Source of the DNA: Fuerstiella sp041398845
GTDB lineage: Bacteria > Planctomycetota > Planctomycetia > Planctomycetales > Planctomycetaceae
Length of the DNA: 64,000 bases
Direction of reading: 5' to 3'
Assembly: GCA_041398845.1 (NCBI GenBank)
Contig: JAWKTZ010000007.1
Location: 1-64,000, forward strand
Shown here: positions 52,156 through 60,683 of the stretch, in pieces
Numbering within the stretch: position 1 is the stretch's first letter
How the letters are laid out: each line of letters starts with the position of its first letter
Notes under the pieces: model-generated
The model's input: only the letters and a program-made list of their open reading frames with translations
What the model was told of the DNA's origin: nothing
Database searches by the model: none
Program-made: the position numbers and the translations under genes

Positions 52156-53001
52156 TCAGAACAGTTCGAGCTGTTTTGTGGGACCGGTCTCGTCTGGTGG
52201 AATGATTGGTGGGTTGTTGCCGGATCTTATCGGCATGGAATCTGTTGATTCAGGTGAGAGATTCGGCGGTGGCGTAACGTCGATTTGTTTCGGTTCACGG
52301 TTTGGTAAGGGAACTCGGTTCACTTTACGGATAGCGTTTCCCCAGATGTGGACGCGACCGGTTTCGAGAATCAGATCGCTGGTGTTGGCGAGTGAGTTTC
52401 CCCAAACGACATGACCGTACAGATTTCGCAGTCCGAGATTGAGAGCCGTCATGTTCACGCAGCGCCGATCGACATCTTGCCCGACAAAGTGCCAATTCGG
52501 CTGAATCTCTGCAGCGGCCAGCAACATGCGACCGCTGCCGCACGCACAGTCGTTGATCGAGCGACGATCTTCGATGCCGGTCTGCTCTTCGGGAACACTC
52601 ATTCTTGCCATCATCCTGCAAATGGGGCCTGGCGTCAAGAATTGCCCTTTCTCGCCATATGTAATGCTGCCCTGAAACAAATCCCCAAGAATGTCTTCGC
52701 GGGTTTCAGTCATCAAGTTCACAAGCGTGGCAAACATCTCAGCCAGCTTGTCGACTCCCCTCTTTCCGGGCTTGCCGTCCTTGTGCTTTTCGATCGTTTG
52801 CAGGTAGTCGTCTTCCATTAACGGATGGCCGAGGGCTGCGACGGAGGCGGACAGGAAGTCCTCGAACGCGACGGCTCGGCTGACTCCGGAACGATGCGAA
52901 AGCTCTTCAAGTTGATTGAAGAGTGTGCGGGTTTCCGGAATGAAGAAGGATTCAGCGGGCAGAGAACAGTGTGAAACGGTTGAACGGCGGCACTGTGCCA
53001 C
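52156..53001 (-). CDS. N6-adenine methyltransferase-like protein lacking the catalytic motif
   Basis: A 281-residue protein resembling the first two thirds of a HsdM-type methyltransferase: DILGDLFQGSITYGEKGQFLTPGPICRMMARM, SAM motif INDCACGSGRMLLAAAEI, and WHFVGQDVDRRCVNMTALNL with the acidic SAM ribose ligand. Where NPPY/F should follow there is HVVWGNSLANTSDLIL, then a Pro-rich tail with PNREPKQIDVTPPP. The fold and SAM site look intact, but the catalytic tetrapeptide is absent. It may bind SAM or DNA without methylating, or need a partner. It belongs to the right module, with small genes upstream on the same strand. Confidence 0.65.
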   Translation of the reverse strand: MAQCRRSTVSHCSLPAESFFIPETRTLFNQLEELSHRSGVSRAVAFEDFLSASVAALGHPLMEDDYLQTIEKHKDGKPGKRGVDKLAEMFATLVNLMTETREDILGDLFQGSITYGEKGQFLTPGPICRMMARMSVPEEQTGIEDRRSINDCACGSGRMLLAAAEIQPNWHFVGQDVDRRCVNMTALNLGLRNLYGHVVWGNSLANTSDLILETGRVHIWGNAIRKVNRVPLPNREPKQIDVTPPPNLSPESTDSMPIRSGNNPPIIPPDETGPTKQLELF

Positions 53002-53029
53002 GATTTGAAGGTCGTGGAAAGCAGATGCT

Positions 53030-53521
53030 CTACTTTTCAGAATGACGTTCGTTCCAATTCCGCAGAAAGTCGCTGGCGTCGCTGTAGCCGAGGAAGCCGT
53101 TGAAGGCGACTTCGATGATGGGCACCGTTTTGCCTCGAAACATGACAGGCGTGTTCAGACAATCGACCACTTCGGCAACCGGCGTCTCTTTCGGCAGTTG
53201 AGCGATAAATTGCGACCATGCGACGTAACCGTAATCGTTCTGCCAGTCGATGACTTTGAGCGGCACATGGCAGTCTCTGCCGTCATCCAGCCACGACGGA
53301 AATTGAATCTGATCTAACATCCCGTAGCCTCGCCCGAATTCGATTTTGGGATTCGGTGTCCGACCGGAACAGCCGCTGTGTGACAGCACAAAGTAACGTT
53401 CTCGAAGCTCGGCCAGCAAAGCCATCAGGTGCGCGTACAGGGGACTGTCTTCCGGTTTTTCGAAACCGGAATGCTCGTTCAGCAGGAATTCCGGTGCCAA
53501 TGGCGGTCGTTCGGGTCTCAT
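53030..53521 (-). CDS. hypothetical island protein
   Basis: A 163-residue soluble protein starting MRPERPPLAPEFLLNEHSGF. Its central region, ELRERYFVLSHSGCSGRTPNP, and FPSWLDDGRDCHVPLKVIDWQ, and its end, VPIIEVAFNGFLGYSDASDFLRNW, are not recognised. ATG 53521 is preferred because the upstream extension has a low-quality composition and overlaps the gene at 53563. Confidence 0.5.
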   Translation of the reverse strand: MRPERPPLAPEFLLNEHSGFEKPEDSPLYAHLMALLAELRERYFVLSHSGCSGRTPNPKIEFGRGYGMLDQIQFPSWLDDGRDCHVPLKVIDWQNDYGYVAWSQFIAQLPKETPVAEVVDCLNTPVMFRGKTVPIIEVAFNGFLGYSDASDFLRNWNERHSEK

Positions 53522-53562
53522 GAAGAAGTCGGGCGTGACATAGACGTGATCAGCTGTCGCTG

Positions 53563-54039
53563 TCAGAAAAGTCGTCCGTTGGGAGCTGTCGGGGTGACCG
53601 CTGCGGAATCCGGAACAGTCGCCGCGTCCGGAATCACACAGGAGCCGGGTTCTGTACAACGTCGTCGGAGTGTATCCGGATCGATTCGCGAAAGTTCGTC
53701 CTGAATGACGGTGATGGTGGCATTGGAGGGGATGAGCAGCACTTCTGCCAGATTCTCAGCGTCGTTGATGGTGACAACTTCACCGAAGATTTCTTCACCA
53801 TTGCGTCGCAGAACAACGGCGTCGCCTTCGTCAAACGTCGGCAGCAGACTGAGCGACGATTCCACTGCCTTTCTTGGTGCCGGCCAACGAGTGGAATCTG
53901 CGGGATCAATGCGGCGACAGCAGTTCTGAACGGCCCACTGGATCTCCGTGCGAATTTCGTCCAGCACCTGCCGAGTCAACTGCAATTCATTCGCCAGTCG
54001 TTCGATGTGTTCCGCCAATGGATGATCGTTGTGCGACAT
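53563..54039 (-). CDS. hypothetical protein with N-terminal helix and SH3-like part
   Basis: A 158-residue protein. An N-terminal coiled helix (EHIERLANELQLTRQVLDEIRTEI) and a basic linker are followed by FDEGDAVVLRRNGEEIFGEVVTINDAENLAEVLLIPS. That pattern resembles a KOW/SH3-like barrel found in nucleic-acid-associated proteins. The tail is Ala/Pro-rich. It is encoded in line with the methyltransferase-like gene. Confidence 0.5.
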   Translation of the reverse strand: MSHNDHPLAEHIERLANELQLTRQVLDEIRTEIQWAVQNCCRRIDPADSTRWPAPRKAVESSLSLLPTFDEGDAVVLRRNGEEIFGEVVTINDAENLAEVLLIPSNATITVIQDELSRIDPDTLRRRCTEPGSCVIPDAATVPDSAAVTPTAPNGRLF

Positions 54040-54136
54040 TTCTGCCGATGCTGCGGAAGCTCGTTTTTTTGGCCATGCAGGTTCAGAATGCCACAGCAGG
54101 CGAACGTTCGTCAAAGGAATCGCCGGTGAACGTCAT

Positions 54137-54472
54137 TCAAGCTGGCGGCTGATTCAGATCTGCCTCGTTCAACGCATCCTGGCTGTGGTGTCGAATTGTG
54201 AAGACTCGAACCTGATCGTTGACAATTGTAAAGATGGCTCGATAGCCTCCACGGCCCAGCCCAACGTTCTTCTCGCGAAGTTCAAGGGAGAAATGTGGAT
54301 TCTCCGGTGAGAGCGAATGGGAGGTCGGCATCTCCGGAATCGCCTCCAGTTGTCTGTAAACAGCCCGTGACCATTCGCGTGCCTGTTGAACAGAATGGTG
54401 CTCGGCCCACCAGACTGCATTACGTTCGATGTCTGTATGTGCCTGCTCAGTGATGACCAGTTTCAGCGTCAT
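54137..54472 (-). CDS. RelE/ParE-family toxin (pair 1)
   Basis: A 111-residue toxin: KLVITEQAHTDIERNAVWWAEHHSVQQAREW, SLSPENPHFSLELREKNVGL, YRAIFTIVNDQVRVFTIRH. The order helix-helix-sheet and the end 'YRA.F.I....V.V..(I/V)RH' is the ParE/RelE fold. ParE proteins poison gyrase and RelE proteins cut ribosome-bound mRNA; the sequence does not tell which. It follows its antitoxin gene by three bases. A paralogous pair lies at 55313-55920. Confidence 0.8.
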   Translation of the reverse strand: MTLKLVITEQAHTDIERNAVWWAEHHSVQQAREWSRAVYRQLEAIPEMPTSHSLSPENPHFSLELREKNVGLGRGGYRAIFTIVNDQVRVFTIRHHSQDALNEADLNQPPA

Positions 54473-54475
54473 CGA

Positions 54476-54739
54476 TCAAGCTAATTCAGAAAGCCGTGCG
54501 AGTGCCTGTTCTGTCCGAGCACGCGATTCCTCAATGGACATCATTCGGCCCGCTTCCATATCAGCAATGCCCTGTTGGATCGCAGCGATATCTTCAACCT
54601 GCTGCAAAGCCTGCATTGCTCGCTGATGCAGGTCAGCGTCGACAAGGAAATAGACTCGCTGTGTGACCGCGTCTTCGCAGGTGATTCCTTCAGGACGCTG
54701 CTGCAGGGCAGCCCTTTGTTCTTCGGTGAGTTTTACCAT
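54476..54739 (-). CDS. antitoxin of ParE-type pair 1
   Basis: An 87-residue protein, MVKLTEEQRAALQQRPEGIT, then YFLVDADLHQRAMQALQQVEDIAAIQQGIADMEAGRMMSIEESRARTEQALARL. The second part, with 'AI..GIA.M.AGR..S.EE', is the usual toxin-wrapping helix of this antitoxin type. ATG 54739 follows a TATACT box by exactly six bases. It is the first gene of the pair and would hold the toxin inactive and repress the promoter. Confidence 0.8.
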   Translation of the reverse strand: MVKLTEEQRAALQQRPEGITCEDAVTQRVYFLVDADLHQRAMQALQQVEDIAAIQQGIADMEAGRMMSIEESRARTEQALARLSELA

Positions 54740-54745
54740 GTGCAA

Positions 54746-54751
54746 AGTATA
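54746..54751 (-). promoter_or_regulatory. -10 box TATACT six bases before antitoxin 1
   Basis: TATACT on the minus strand ends six bases before ATG 54739, the same layout as 28232-28237 and 55927-55932. A leaderless transcript is predicted. Confidence 0.5.
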
Positions 54752-54767
54752 TCACGGCAGACCGTGT

Positions 54768-55121
54768 TCAGGCCAGTGTTTTCGGGCTGTCTGTCGGTGA
54801 GACTTCGTGACACTGACCCGCCCCCGTTGCAGGAACCGTCTTCGCAAGACGGCAGATGGGAACACATCCCACGGTGCAGAATTCAAATCGGATGAATTCG
54901 TTGACACCCTGATCAAGCAATTGCTGATAGAGCGACACGTTTTTGGACCACGTCTTGAAGGCGAATTCGTTGTCGGCCAGAGTCAGTTCCGGCAGACAAA
55001 CGGAAAGGACGAGATACGGTTCGCCGCGAGACCACAGCTCAACAGTCAATGGTCCGAGTGCGTATCGAGAAGTACGAAGGACGACGTTCTTTAGTCCGGG
55101 ATGATGGATGGCGATCTTCAT
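54768..55121 (-). CDS. DUF4313-like hypothetical protein
   Basis: A 117-residue protein starting MKIAIHHPGLKNVVLRTSRY. Then GPLTVELWSRGEPYLVLSVCLPELTLADNEFAFKTWSKN and LYQQLLDQGV follow the DUF4313 pattern (A..L....GEPYA..SVN.P....... FA.K.WSEN.GL...L...G). These proteins are found on conjugative elements. Here it lies between the two toxin-antitoxin pairs. ATG 55121 begins the conserved part. Function unknown. Confidence 0.65.
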   Translation of the reverse strand: MKIAIHHPGLKNVVLRTSRYALGPLTVELWSRGEPYLVLSVCLPELTLADNEFAFKTWSKNVSLYQQLLDQGVNEFIRFEFCTVGCVPICRLAKTVPATGAGQCHEVSPTDSPKTLA

Positions 55122-55312
55122 GGAATGATGGGGAAACGGATAAAGCATCGCTGTTCGCGACACTCGCCCGTTGGCAGCCTGCGATGATTCGCAAGGTGGA
55201 GCTGCGGAACGCAGACAACCGTGTGAATGCACAGAGCGGGCTGCAATCATCCGGGCGATGTCGAATGAGGTGCGGCCGTCTCTCCGGCATGTTGCATGCC
55301 GCTGGCTGCCGA

Positions 55313-55663
55313 CTATTCCGTGTCCGAAAAATCGAGTTTGAGATCTTCTGGCGAGACGCTGTCTTCGGCCGCCCTGCGAACTGTCAACACGTGAACGTCG
55401 TTGCCGTGGATCGCAAAGAGTGCTCGATAGCCGGGGCGTGAACCCATGCCGAAAAGCAGTTCTCGCAGTTCAACGTCAAACTTCGGACTCTCCGCCGCAA
55501 TTGGATGTGATTCCGGAAAGCGGTCCAGCTTCTCCATTGAGGCGAACGCAAAATCGAACCACTTCTCGGCCTGACTGCGAGAATGGTGGTCAGACCACCA
55601 GCGAGCATTGCGGCGAATGTCTTCTTTCGCCCGCTCGTGAATGATGACGCGGAATTCCGTCAT
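55313..55663 (-). CDS. RelE/ParE-family toxin (pair 2)
   Basis: A 116-residue toxin: FRVIIHERAKEDIRRNARWWSDHHSRSQAEKWFD, PESHPIAAESPKFDVELREL, RPGYRALFAIHGNDVHVLTVRR. It aligns along its length with pair 1 at 54137 (IxRNAxWWxxHHSxxQAxxW, ELREx, GYRAxFxI), so the two are paralogues that have diverged enough to suggest different partner specificity. Its start overlaps the antitoxin stop by four bases. Confidence 0.8.
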   Translation of the reverse strand: MTEFRVIIHERAKEDIRRNARWWSDHHSRSQAEKWFDFAFASMEKLDRFPESHPIAAESPKFDVELRELLFGMGSRPGYRALFAIHGNDVHVLTVRRAAEDSVSPEDLKLDFSDTE

Positions 55664-55920
55664 CGACGTGATGAAAACCCGAGTTCCCGGGCCAGTTCCT
55701 CCCGAGCGTCAGCGATGGGCGTTCCGCCTCCGGCCTGCATCTGTGCGATGCCCTCGCGAATCGCTTCGAGGTCCTGTTGCTGCTTCAGTGCGCGCATAGC
55801 TCGCTGGTGGATATCGCCATCAACAATGAAGTAGATCCGTTGAGACGCCACGTCCTCACAAGGCACACCATCGGGATGCTGTTGCAGGGCTGCTCTTTGT
55901 TCATCTGTGAGTTTCACCAT
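55660..55920 (-). CDS. antitoxin of ParE-type pair 2
   Basis: An 86-residue protein, MVKLTDEQRAALQQHPDGVP, IYFIVDGDIHQRAMRALKQQQDLEAIREGIAQMQAGGGTPIADAREELARELG. It is a close paralogue of 54476-54739. ATG 55920 is preceded by TAAACT at six bases. The pair probably stabilises the element by post-segregational killing. Confidence 0.8.
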   Translation of the reverse strand: MVKLTDEQRAALQQHPDGVPCEDVASQRIYFIVDGDIHQRAMRALKQQQDLEAIREGIAQMQAGGGTPIADAREELARELGFSSRR

Positions 55921-55926
55921 GCACGT

Positions 55927-55932
55927 AGTTTA
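55927..55932 (-). promoter_or_regulatory. -10 box TAAACT six bases before antitoxin 2
   Basis: TAAACT on the minus strand ends six bases before ATG 55920, matching the layout at 28232-28237 and 54746-54751. Confidence 0.45.
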
Positions 55933-55948
55933 ACATCGGCACCTCTGT

Positions 55949-58153
55949 TCATGCTACCTGATTTGCCCTATTCCAATGAGAACCATACCGCTGTTGCGAT
56001 GCTCGCCGGATGATGGAAGCTCGATTCGGAACGCTGCGAGATGGTGGCAGGGTTGTCATGCTGAACGTGTGTGGGGCTCCGGCGATCAAGAGCCGAAGGT
56101 AAGCGTGGTATTTGGGAATGGCCATCAGGTCAGCGGGAGTCAGGCCGCTGCCGAGAAGTCCGGCCAGCACTTCCGCGTCGCGGGGGCCGACGGTCATGCA
56201 GAGGGTCGAGCCGCAGTTGCCGAGGACTCCGGCCAGTGTGGCGGGATCCAGCTGTTCCAGCATCTGCGTGGAAAGCACGTAGCTGGTGCGGTACTTGCGA
56301 GATTCGGCCAGAGCGTCCGCCATCGTGGAATTGCCGTCCGACAGGTACGAATGGAACTCGTCGATCACCACGACGCAATCGGGGCGATCAAATTCCGGAA
56401 CATCGGCGCGACTCATGGCAGCAACCTGCAGACTGGATAACAACAGCGATCCCAGCAGAGTCGAAGCGTCGTGTCCGACAGTGCCCTTCGACAGATTGCA
56501 GACCAGTATTTGCGAACGGTCCATGATGGTTCGCAGTTGAATCCCCTTCTGGCCGGGATCGAGAATTCGTTGCAGGCGTTCGTTGGTCGTAAAGGCTCCC
56601 AGCTTGTTCTGCAGGCTGGCGATGTACTGCGTGCGGTCGCGGTCGTTCCAGCGGTTGAATTCGGTCAGCCAGAACTCTCGGACTGCCGGGTTTCGCACCC
56701 GCGCAACGCAGGACTTCCGAAAGCCGCTGTCTACCAGAATTCGTTGGACTCCGGTGAGCGTTGCGAAGGGCGTGCCGATCAGGGTCAGCAGGCAGTTGCG
56801 TAGGATGTGCAGCAGTCGCGGAGCCGATCCATCCTCAAAGCCGAACACGTTTTTGAACGACGTCAGCACGCCATCGGCGATCAGAGTGGGATCGGTTCCC
56901 GGCGGACCGGTCAGCGGATTGAATCCGACCGGTGCGATTCGATCGGCCGCGTCGAAGAAGATGACATCGTTGGTGCGACGTTTGGGAACGACGTTCAGCA
57001 CTTCCTCCGCCAGTTGCCCATGAGGATCGATCTGCACGACTCCCCGGCCCGCTTCCATCTGCTGCCGCACGACATTCAGCAGGAACGTCGACTTACCACA
57101 ACCTGTTTTCCCAATCGCCAGCAGGTGCCGACGCAGATCGTCGGTCGCGATGCCAAACCGGTTCCGTTGTCCTCGAAAGCAGGTGCGACCGAGAATGGTT
57201 TTGTCTCCTTTCCCTTTCTCTGAGGAGAATGCGACGGGCGGTTCCAATTCGCGGAAACTCGGGCGCTCAACACGAGAGACGGAGTCTCCCGACTCCGTGA
57301 GCGGGTGCCAGATCATGGCGATCTCGGCCGCTGACAACAGAAATCCGCGTCGACGATGTGGTTTCGAAAGCCGGTGACGTTTGCCCACAACGAATCGAGT
57401 CTCGTCGGTGTGGAACCGACCAAAGGCTGCCTCCATCTGTTGAAGCTTATTCTTCGCGATATGAGCGGCGCTGGCCGGTGCCCGGGCGGTGAGCTGCAGC
57501 CGGCATTCAAACATTGCTTCCACCGGCAGTGCCGGGCCACTGCGGCGATGCCGCGATTGTGGCCGGGCCATTGACGACAGCAGCCAACCGATCGTACGGA
57601 AAAGGAATCGCGGATGCGTGGCAAGCGTTAGGTACCAGTCAAGGAGAAATCTTCTGCGGAAGCCACGCTGCAGCACCTCCAGCGTTCTTTCTGCCGAACG
57701 CGTGCGCCGAATCGACGCCGGGCGGATACAAAGTTCGATGCGACAGGCCGTCCGACCCGATCTCCCCGTGCGGACGGAGGCCAGCAGACCGGCTACCGGA
57801 TCCGCAAACTGTCGCAGCTCGGTTTCATCGAGGAACGCATTCACAGATCGCAGTGGCAGCACGTCGGGTTGTTTACGCAGGTCCGTCTGCCATTGCAAAC
57901 TGCCTGTTGGCAACTCCCCTTTCCGCAGACCACGGACGACAACGCCCGGATAGGCGTCCTGCAGTTCCTGCAGAAACAGCATCCGCAAGCTGTCGGGACA
58001 GTCCAAGCCCAGCGAAAGCGATCCTGCCGCCGATTCCATCAATAACGTGACGGTGTCACGTTTTGCATTCGCCCGATGCAGCGTACGCAGGAGCGACTCC
58101 GTATACACGGGGCCACGAGAATTGCCGACGGGGAGCTGCAGAGAGATAAGCAT
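55949..58153 (-). CDS. TraD/VirD4-like coupling ATPase (right copy)
   Basis: A 734-residue DUF87/TraD-class ATPase. The first 300 residues form an element-specific region (LGLDCPDSLRMLFLQELQ, with RFLFRTIGWLLSSMARP as a possible membrane contact). The motor starts NRFGIATDDLRRHLLAIGKTGCGKSTFL (Walker A about 370) with VVQIDPHGQLAEEVL, and Walker B is CVVVIDEFHSYLSD, followed by TSYVLSTQMLEQL. The end has LMAIPKYHAYLRLLIAGAPHTFSM. ATG 58153 (MLISLQLPVG) is preferred over an Arg/Ser-rich extension to 58417. It clusters with the relaxation protein and primase to its right. It differs from the left ATPase at 16853, so the two are not recent copies. Confidence 0.8.
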   Translation of the reverse strand: MLISLQLPVGNSRGPVYTESLLRTLHRANAKRDTVTLLMESAAGSLSLGLDCPDSLRMLFLQELQDAYPGVVVRGLRKGELPTGSLQWQTDLRKQPDVLPLRSVNAFLDETELRQFADPVAGLLASVRTGRSGRTACRIELCIRPASIRRTRSAERTLEVLQRGFRRRFLLDWYLTLATHPRFLFRTIGWLLSSMARPQSRHRRSGPALPVEAMFECRLQLTARAPASAAHIAKNKLQQMEAAFGRFHTDETRFVVGKRHRLSKPHRRRGFLLSAAEIAMIWHPLTESGDSVSRVERPSFRELEPPVAFSSEKGKGDKTILGRTCFRGQRNRFGIATDDLRRHLLAIGKTGCGKSTFLLNVVRQQMEAGRGVVQIDPHGQLAEEVLNVVPKRRTNDVIFFDAADRIAPVGFNPLTGPPGTDPTLIADGVLTSFKNVFGFEDGSAPRLLHILRNCLLTLIGTPFATLTGVQRILVDSGFRKSCVARVRNPAVREFWLTEFNRWNDRDRTQYIASLQNKLGAFTTNERLQRILDPGQKGIQLRTIMDRSQILVCNLSKGTVGHDASTLLGSLLLSSLQVAAMSRADVPEFDRPDCVVVIDEFHSYLSDGNSTMADALAESRKYRTSYVLSTQMLEQLDPATLAGVLGNCGSTLCMTVGPRDAEVLAGLLGSGLTPADLMAIPKYHAYLRLLIAGAPHTFSMTTLPPSRSVPNRASIIRRASQQRYGSHWNRANQVA

Positions 58154-58499
58154 TCGCTGATCTGTTTTCGCACAGAACGACCGTAGCACAATCCGTGTAT
58201 TGCATGGCGATAAGATCGAGGTGATTCCCAGGAATGCATGGACCGGTGCTTGCGCACGTTGGAAAGTTTTCCGCCCTCTTCGGGATTGCCCACTTCGAGG
58301 GCGGCCCGATGTGGCCTCAGACTCTGCCGGGGAGGTCCGCGTCTCGGGACGTCCGAGGTTGTTCGACTCGGTGACCGCCGGCGCTGCTGAAGAGGGGCCA
58401 CCTGCATTCCGCAGCAACGGTGAATGTCTGGCGTGAGATCACGGATGTCCGCACACGGGCGAACGATGACGACATGGAACGGGCCTGCCAGCGGGGCCA

Positions 58500-59459
58500 T
58501 CAGGCTATCACAGACTGACGCTCACGTTGAGCAGGTTGAGTTGCATCAGAACGCTGAGTGACCTGTGGTATCAACATGCGTCTGAGTCCGCGATGATCAC
58601 GAAACAGCGCATCGGTAAATGGATCGCGATCGATCAGGTCCTGCAGACTGCACCCGATAAAGACCGTGCGATTCGGCTGCTGCATCACGGCACCTGCAGA
58701 ATCCAGAATGTGGTCCAGCCGTCGCTGACTGCGTGTGGTGACGAACAGCACCAGATACCGCTGCGGATCGTGAGCCGAATATCCTGCCTGGTGAGCATCA
58801 TAGGCCCGGAGCTTACGTTCGATGCTTTCGGTATCAAGACGCGTGCGAACGCGTTCGGTTCCATTGTCGAGTTCCAGGACAAAGGGAAATCCTCGACCAT
58901 CCGAACGTGTGACCACAAACGCAGCATCCGGCCGAACGGTGAAGGCATCGGTGTGCAGACTCACACTATTCTCTCCCGCGAAATGATCGACAGAAGCGCC
59001 GTGCCGTTTCGCCATGACACACAGGTGCGTGACAACTTCCGCCAGGGCAAATGTGTGATGATGATGTCCGTGCGAAATCTCTTCAAATCGACGACGATGC
59101 GGCAGCGCTGCATCCAGGCCGTACAGCATTCGATATCCATCGAACGTCAGGCGGAAGTAGCGCGGTGAGCGTCCGTCCGTGGCAATCGCATACGGCCATG
59201 ATTTCACAACTCCGGCACCAGCCAGCGCCCGCAGACGACGACGCAGGTTGTGGACATCGTGGAACGGCTGGCTGAATGTTTCGCTCAGAGTACAAAGCTG
59301 TGCAGCCGTCAGCGGCGTACGATCGACAGCTGTCAGAATTTCCAGATCGCGGTGGCCGATGCTGGTTCGAAATCTCTTTGGCAAGTTGTGGCTGTCAGTG
59401 TAGCATGACCGCGAATTCTTTCCGCTTGCATGACACCCCGAAAGTCCGGCTACATTCAT
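58500..59459 (-). CDS. replication-relaxation family protein (right copy)
   Basis: About 319 residues. The N-terminal winged helix is RFRTSIGHRDLEILTAVDRTPLTAAQLCTL, VHNLRRRLRALAGAGVVKSW, ending SPRYFRLTFDGYRMLYG. A His-rich linker (SHGHHHHTFALAEV) leads to a nuclease-like core (RPDAAFVVTRSDGRGFPFVLELDNGTE, D...E-L-D) and LVLFVTTRSQRRLDHIL. The architecture equals that at 15405-16298. Start codon uncertain: ATG 59459 and 59510 both overlap the divergent primase start at 59430, and a start near 59385 would avoid this. It is partnered with the ATPase at 55949. Confidence 0.8.
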   Translation of the reverse strand: MNVAGLSGCHASGKNSRSCYTDSHNLPKRFRTSIGHRDLEILTAVDRTPLTAAQLCTLSETFSQPFHDVHNLRRRLRALAGAGVVKSWPYAIATDGRSPRYFRLTFDGYRMLYGLDAALPHRRRFEEISHGHHHHTFALAEVVTHLCVMAKRHGASVDHFAGENSVSLHTDAFTVRPDAAFVVTRSDGRGFPFVLELDNGTERVRTRLDTESIERKLRAYDAHQAGYSAHDPQRYLVLFVTTRSQRRLDHILDSAGAVMQQPNRTVFIGCSLQDLIDRDPFTDALFRDHRGLRRMLIPQVTQRSDATQPAQRERQSVIA

Positions 59460-60683
59460 GACGTCGACCGGCTGATCGAACAGACCGGTGTCGAACAGGT
59501 TCTGACTCACTACGGCAAACCGCTGCCTGAGAAATCATCCGGCGAACACCGCATGCAGTGCGTGTTCAATGAAGCCTGTGTCGACAGCCAGTACGGCAAC
59601 CTCACGGTTCGGCTGGACGACCCCATCAATCGCATCTACTGCCACAGTTGCCAGGTGCGGGGGAACCTGCTGACGCTCATTCACGGACTGGAACATCACC
59701 GCGCGCCCGAAAGCGGTCGCCTGCGTGGTGACGAATTCAAAGCGGCCGTGGCAACCCTCAAACAAATCGCAGGCGAACCGGGCAGCGATCCTGGAAATAC
59801 AGAATCCAGCAGGCAAACGCAGTCGTTTAACCCGATGCCGAAGGCGAGGCCGCACGCCGCCGTCCCCACCTCAACTCCGCTTTCATTCACACCAACGCCA
59901 ACCAACACACCTCTTCACCGCCACGAAAAAGAAGCCGCCCGAGCCCTCGCCAATCTGCACGAAGAACTGATCACTGACGTTTCAGAAATGAGCCCCGAAG
60001 CCGCGCAGTACGTTCGCAGCCGACCGTGGATGACTCCGGAGCTGATGCAGAAATGGGGAGTCGGCTGGATTCCCGGCAACGGCCGCAGTCTGTTCCGCAA
60101 GAACTACCTCGTTTACACACACCGCAACGAACGAGGCGAAGTCGTCAGCTACAGCGGACGCGACTTGCTTTTCGAACAGAAGTGGCTGAAGTGGCTCAAA
60201 GACGGCAAACCCGAAGGCAAGAAGCCCAACAAACACCGCTTTGTCGCCGGCTTTCACAAAGGCAGCGAATTCTACGGAGGGTATTCCTCGCGCCTGAAAG
60301 AGCCCTACGTCCGCGAATCGTTGCAGAAATACGGCATCGTCGTCGTCGAAGGCATGAACGACGTCATCCGACTCGATGAACTCGAAGTCGCCGCCGTCGC
60401 CCTCACCAGCAACCGCGCCACTGATACCCAGGTCCAAACCCTCACCCGCTTCGCCCACCAAACGTCAAACAACCTCATCACCCTCCTGCCCGACTGCGAC
60501 GAAGAAGGTGAAAGCGGCTTCAAAGACCTGCTGTGGCGACTGGCCGAACACCGCACGAAAACCCGCCTCGCCTGTTCCCGCACAATGTTCGGCGGCCACT
60601 TCTCAGAAAAGCAACCCGAACACTTCCCAGAAAACGAATGGCAAACCATCAGCCAATCCCTGTCACCGCCCGACACCGCCTGA
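59430..60683 (+). CDS. DNA primase-like CHC2/TOPRIM protein
   Basis: A 417-residue primase. The zinc-binding part (about 35-80) reads MQCVFNEACVDSQYGNLTV, IYCHSCQVRGNLLTLIHGL. A Pro/Thr-rich linker (about 120-165) is followed by the RNA-polymerase and TOPRIM core: WMTPELMQKWGVGWIPGNGRSLF, VVSYSGRDLLFEQKWLKW, IVVVEGMNDVIRLDE (TOPRIM Glu) and ITLLPDCDEEGESGFKDL (DxD-like). Its 5' end overlaps the divergent relaxation gene, so they may share a control region. With the relaxation protein it suggests the element replicates on its own or primes the transferred strand. Confidence 0.85.
   Translation: MTPRKSGYIHDVDRLIEQTGVEQVLTHYGKPLPEKSSGEHRMQCVFNEACVDSQYGNLTVRLDDPINRIYCHSCQVRGNLLTLIHGLEHHRAPESGRLRGDEFKAAVATLKQIAGEPGSDPGNTESSRQTQSFNPMPKARPHAAVPTSTPLSFTPTPTNTPLHRHEKEAARALANLHEELITDVSEMSPEAAQYVRSRPWMTPELMQKWGVGWIPGNGRSLFRKNYLVYTHRNERGEVVSYSGRDLLFEQKWLKWLKDGKPEGKKPNKHRFVAGFHKGSEFYGGYSSRLKEPYVRESLQKYGIVVVEGMNDVIRLDELEVAAVALTSNRATDTQVQTLTRFAHQTSNNLITLLPDCDEEGESGFKDLLWRLAEHRTKTRLACSRTMFGGHFSEKQPEHFPENEWQTISQSLSPPDTA

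Noticed and set aside
16853..58153. The two TraD-like ATPases as a recent duplication
   Set aside because: Walker-region contexts and flanking domains differ strongly, so they are distant relatives rather than a recent copy.
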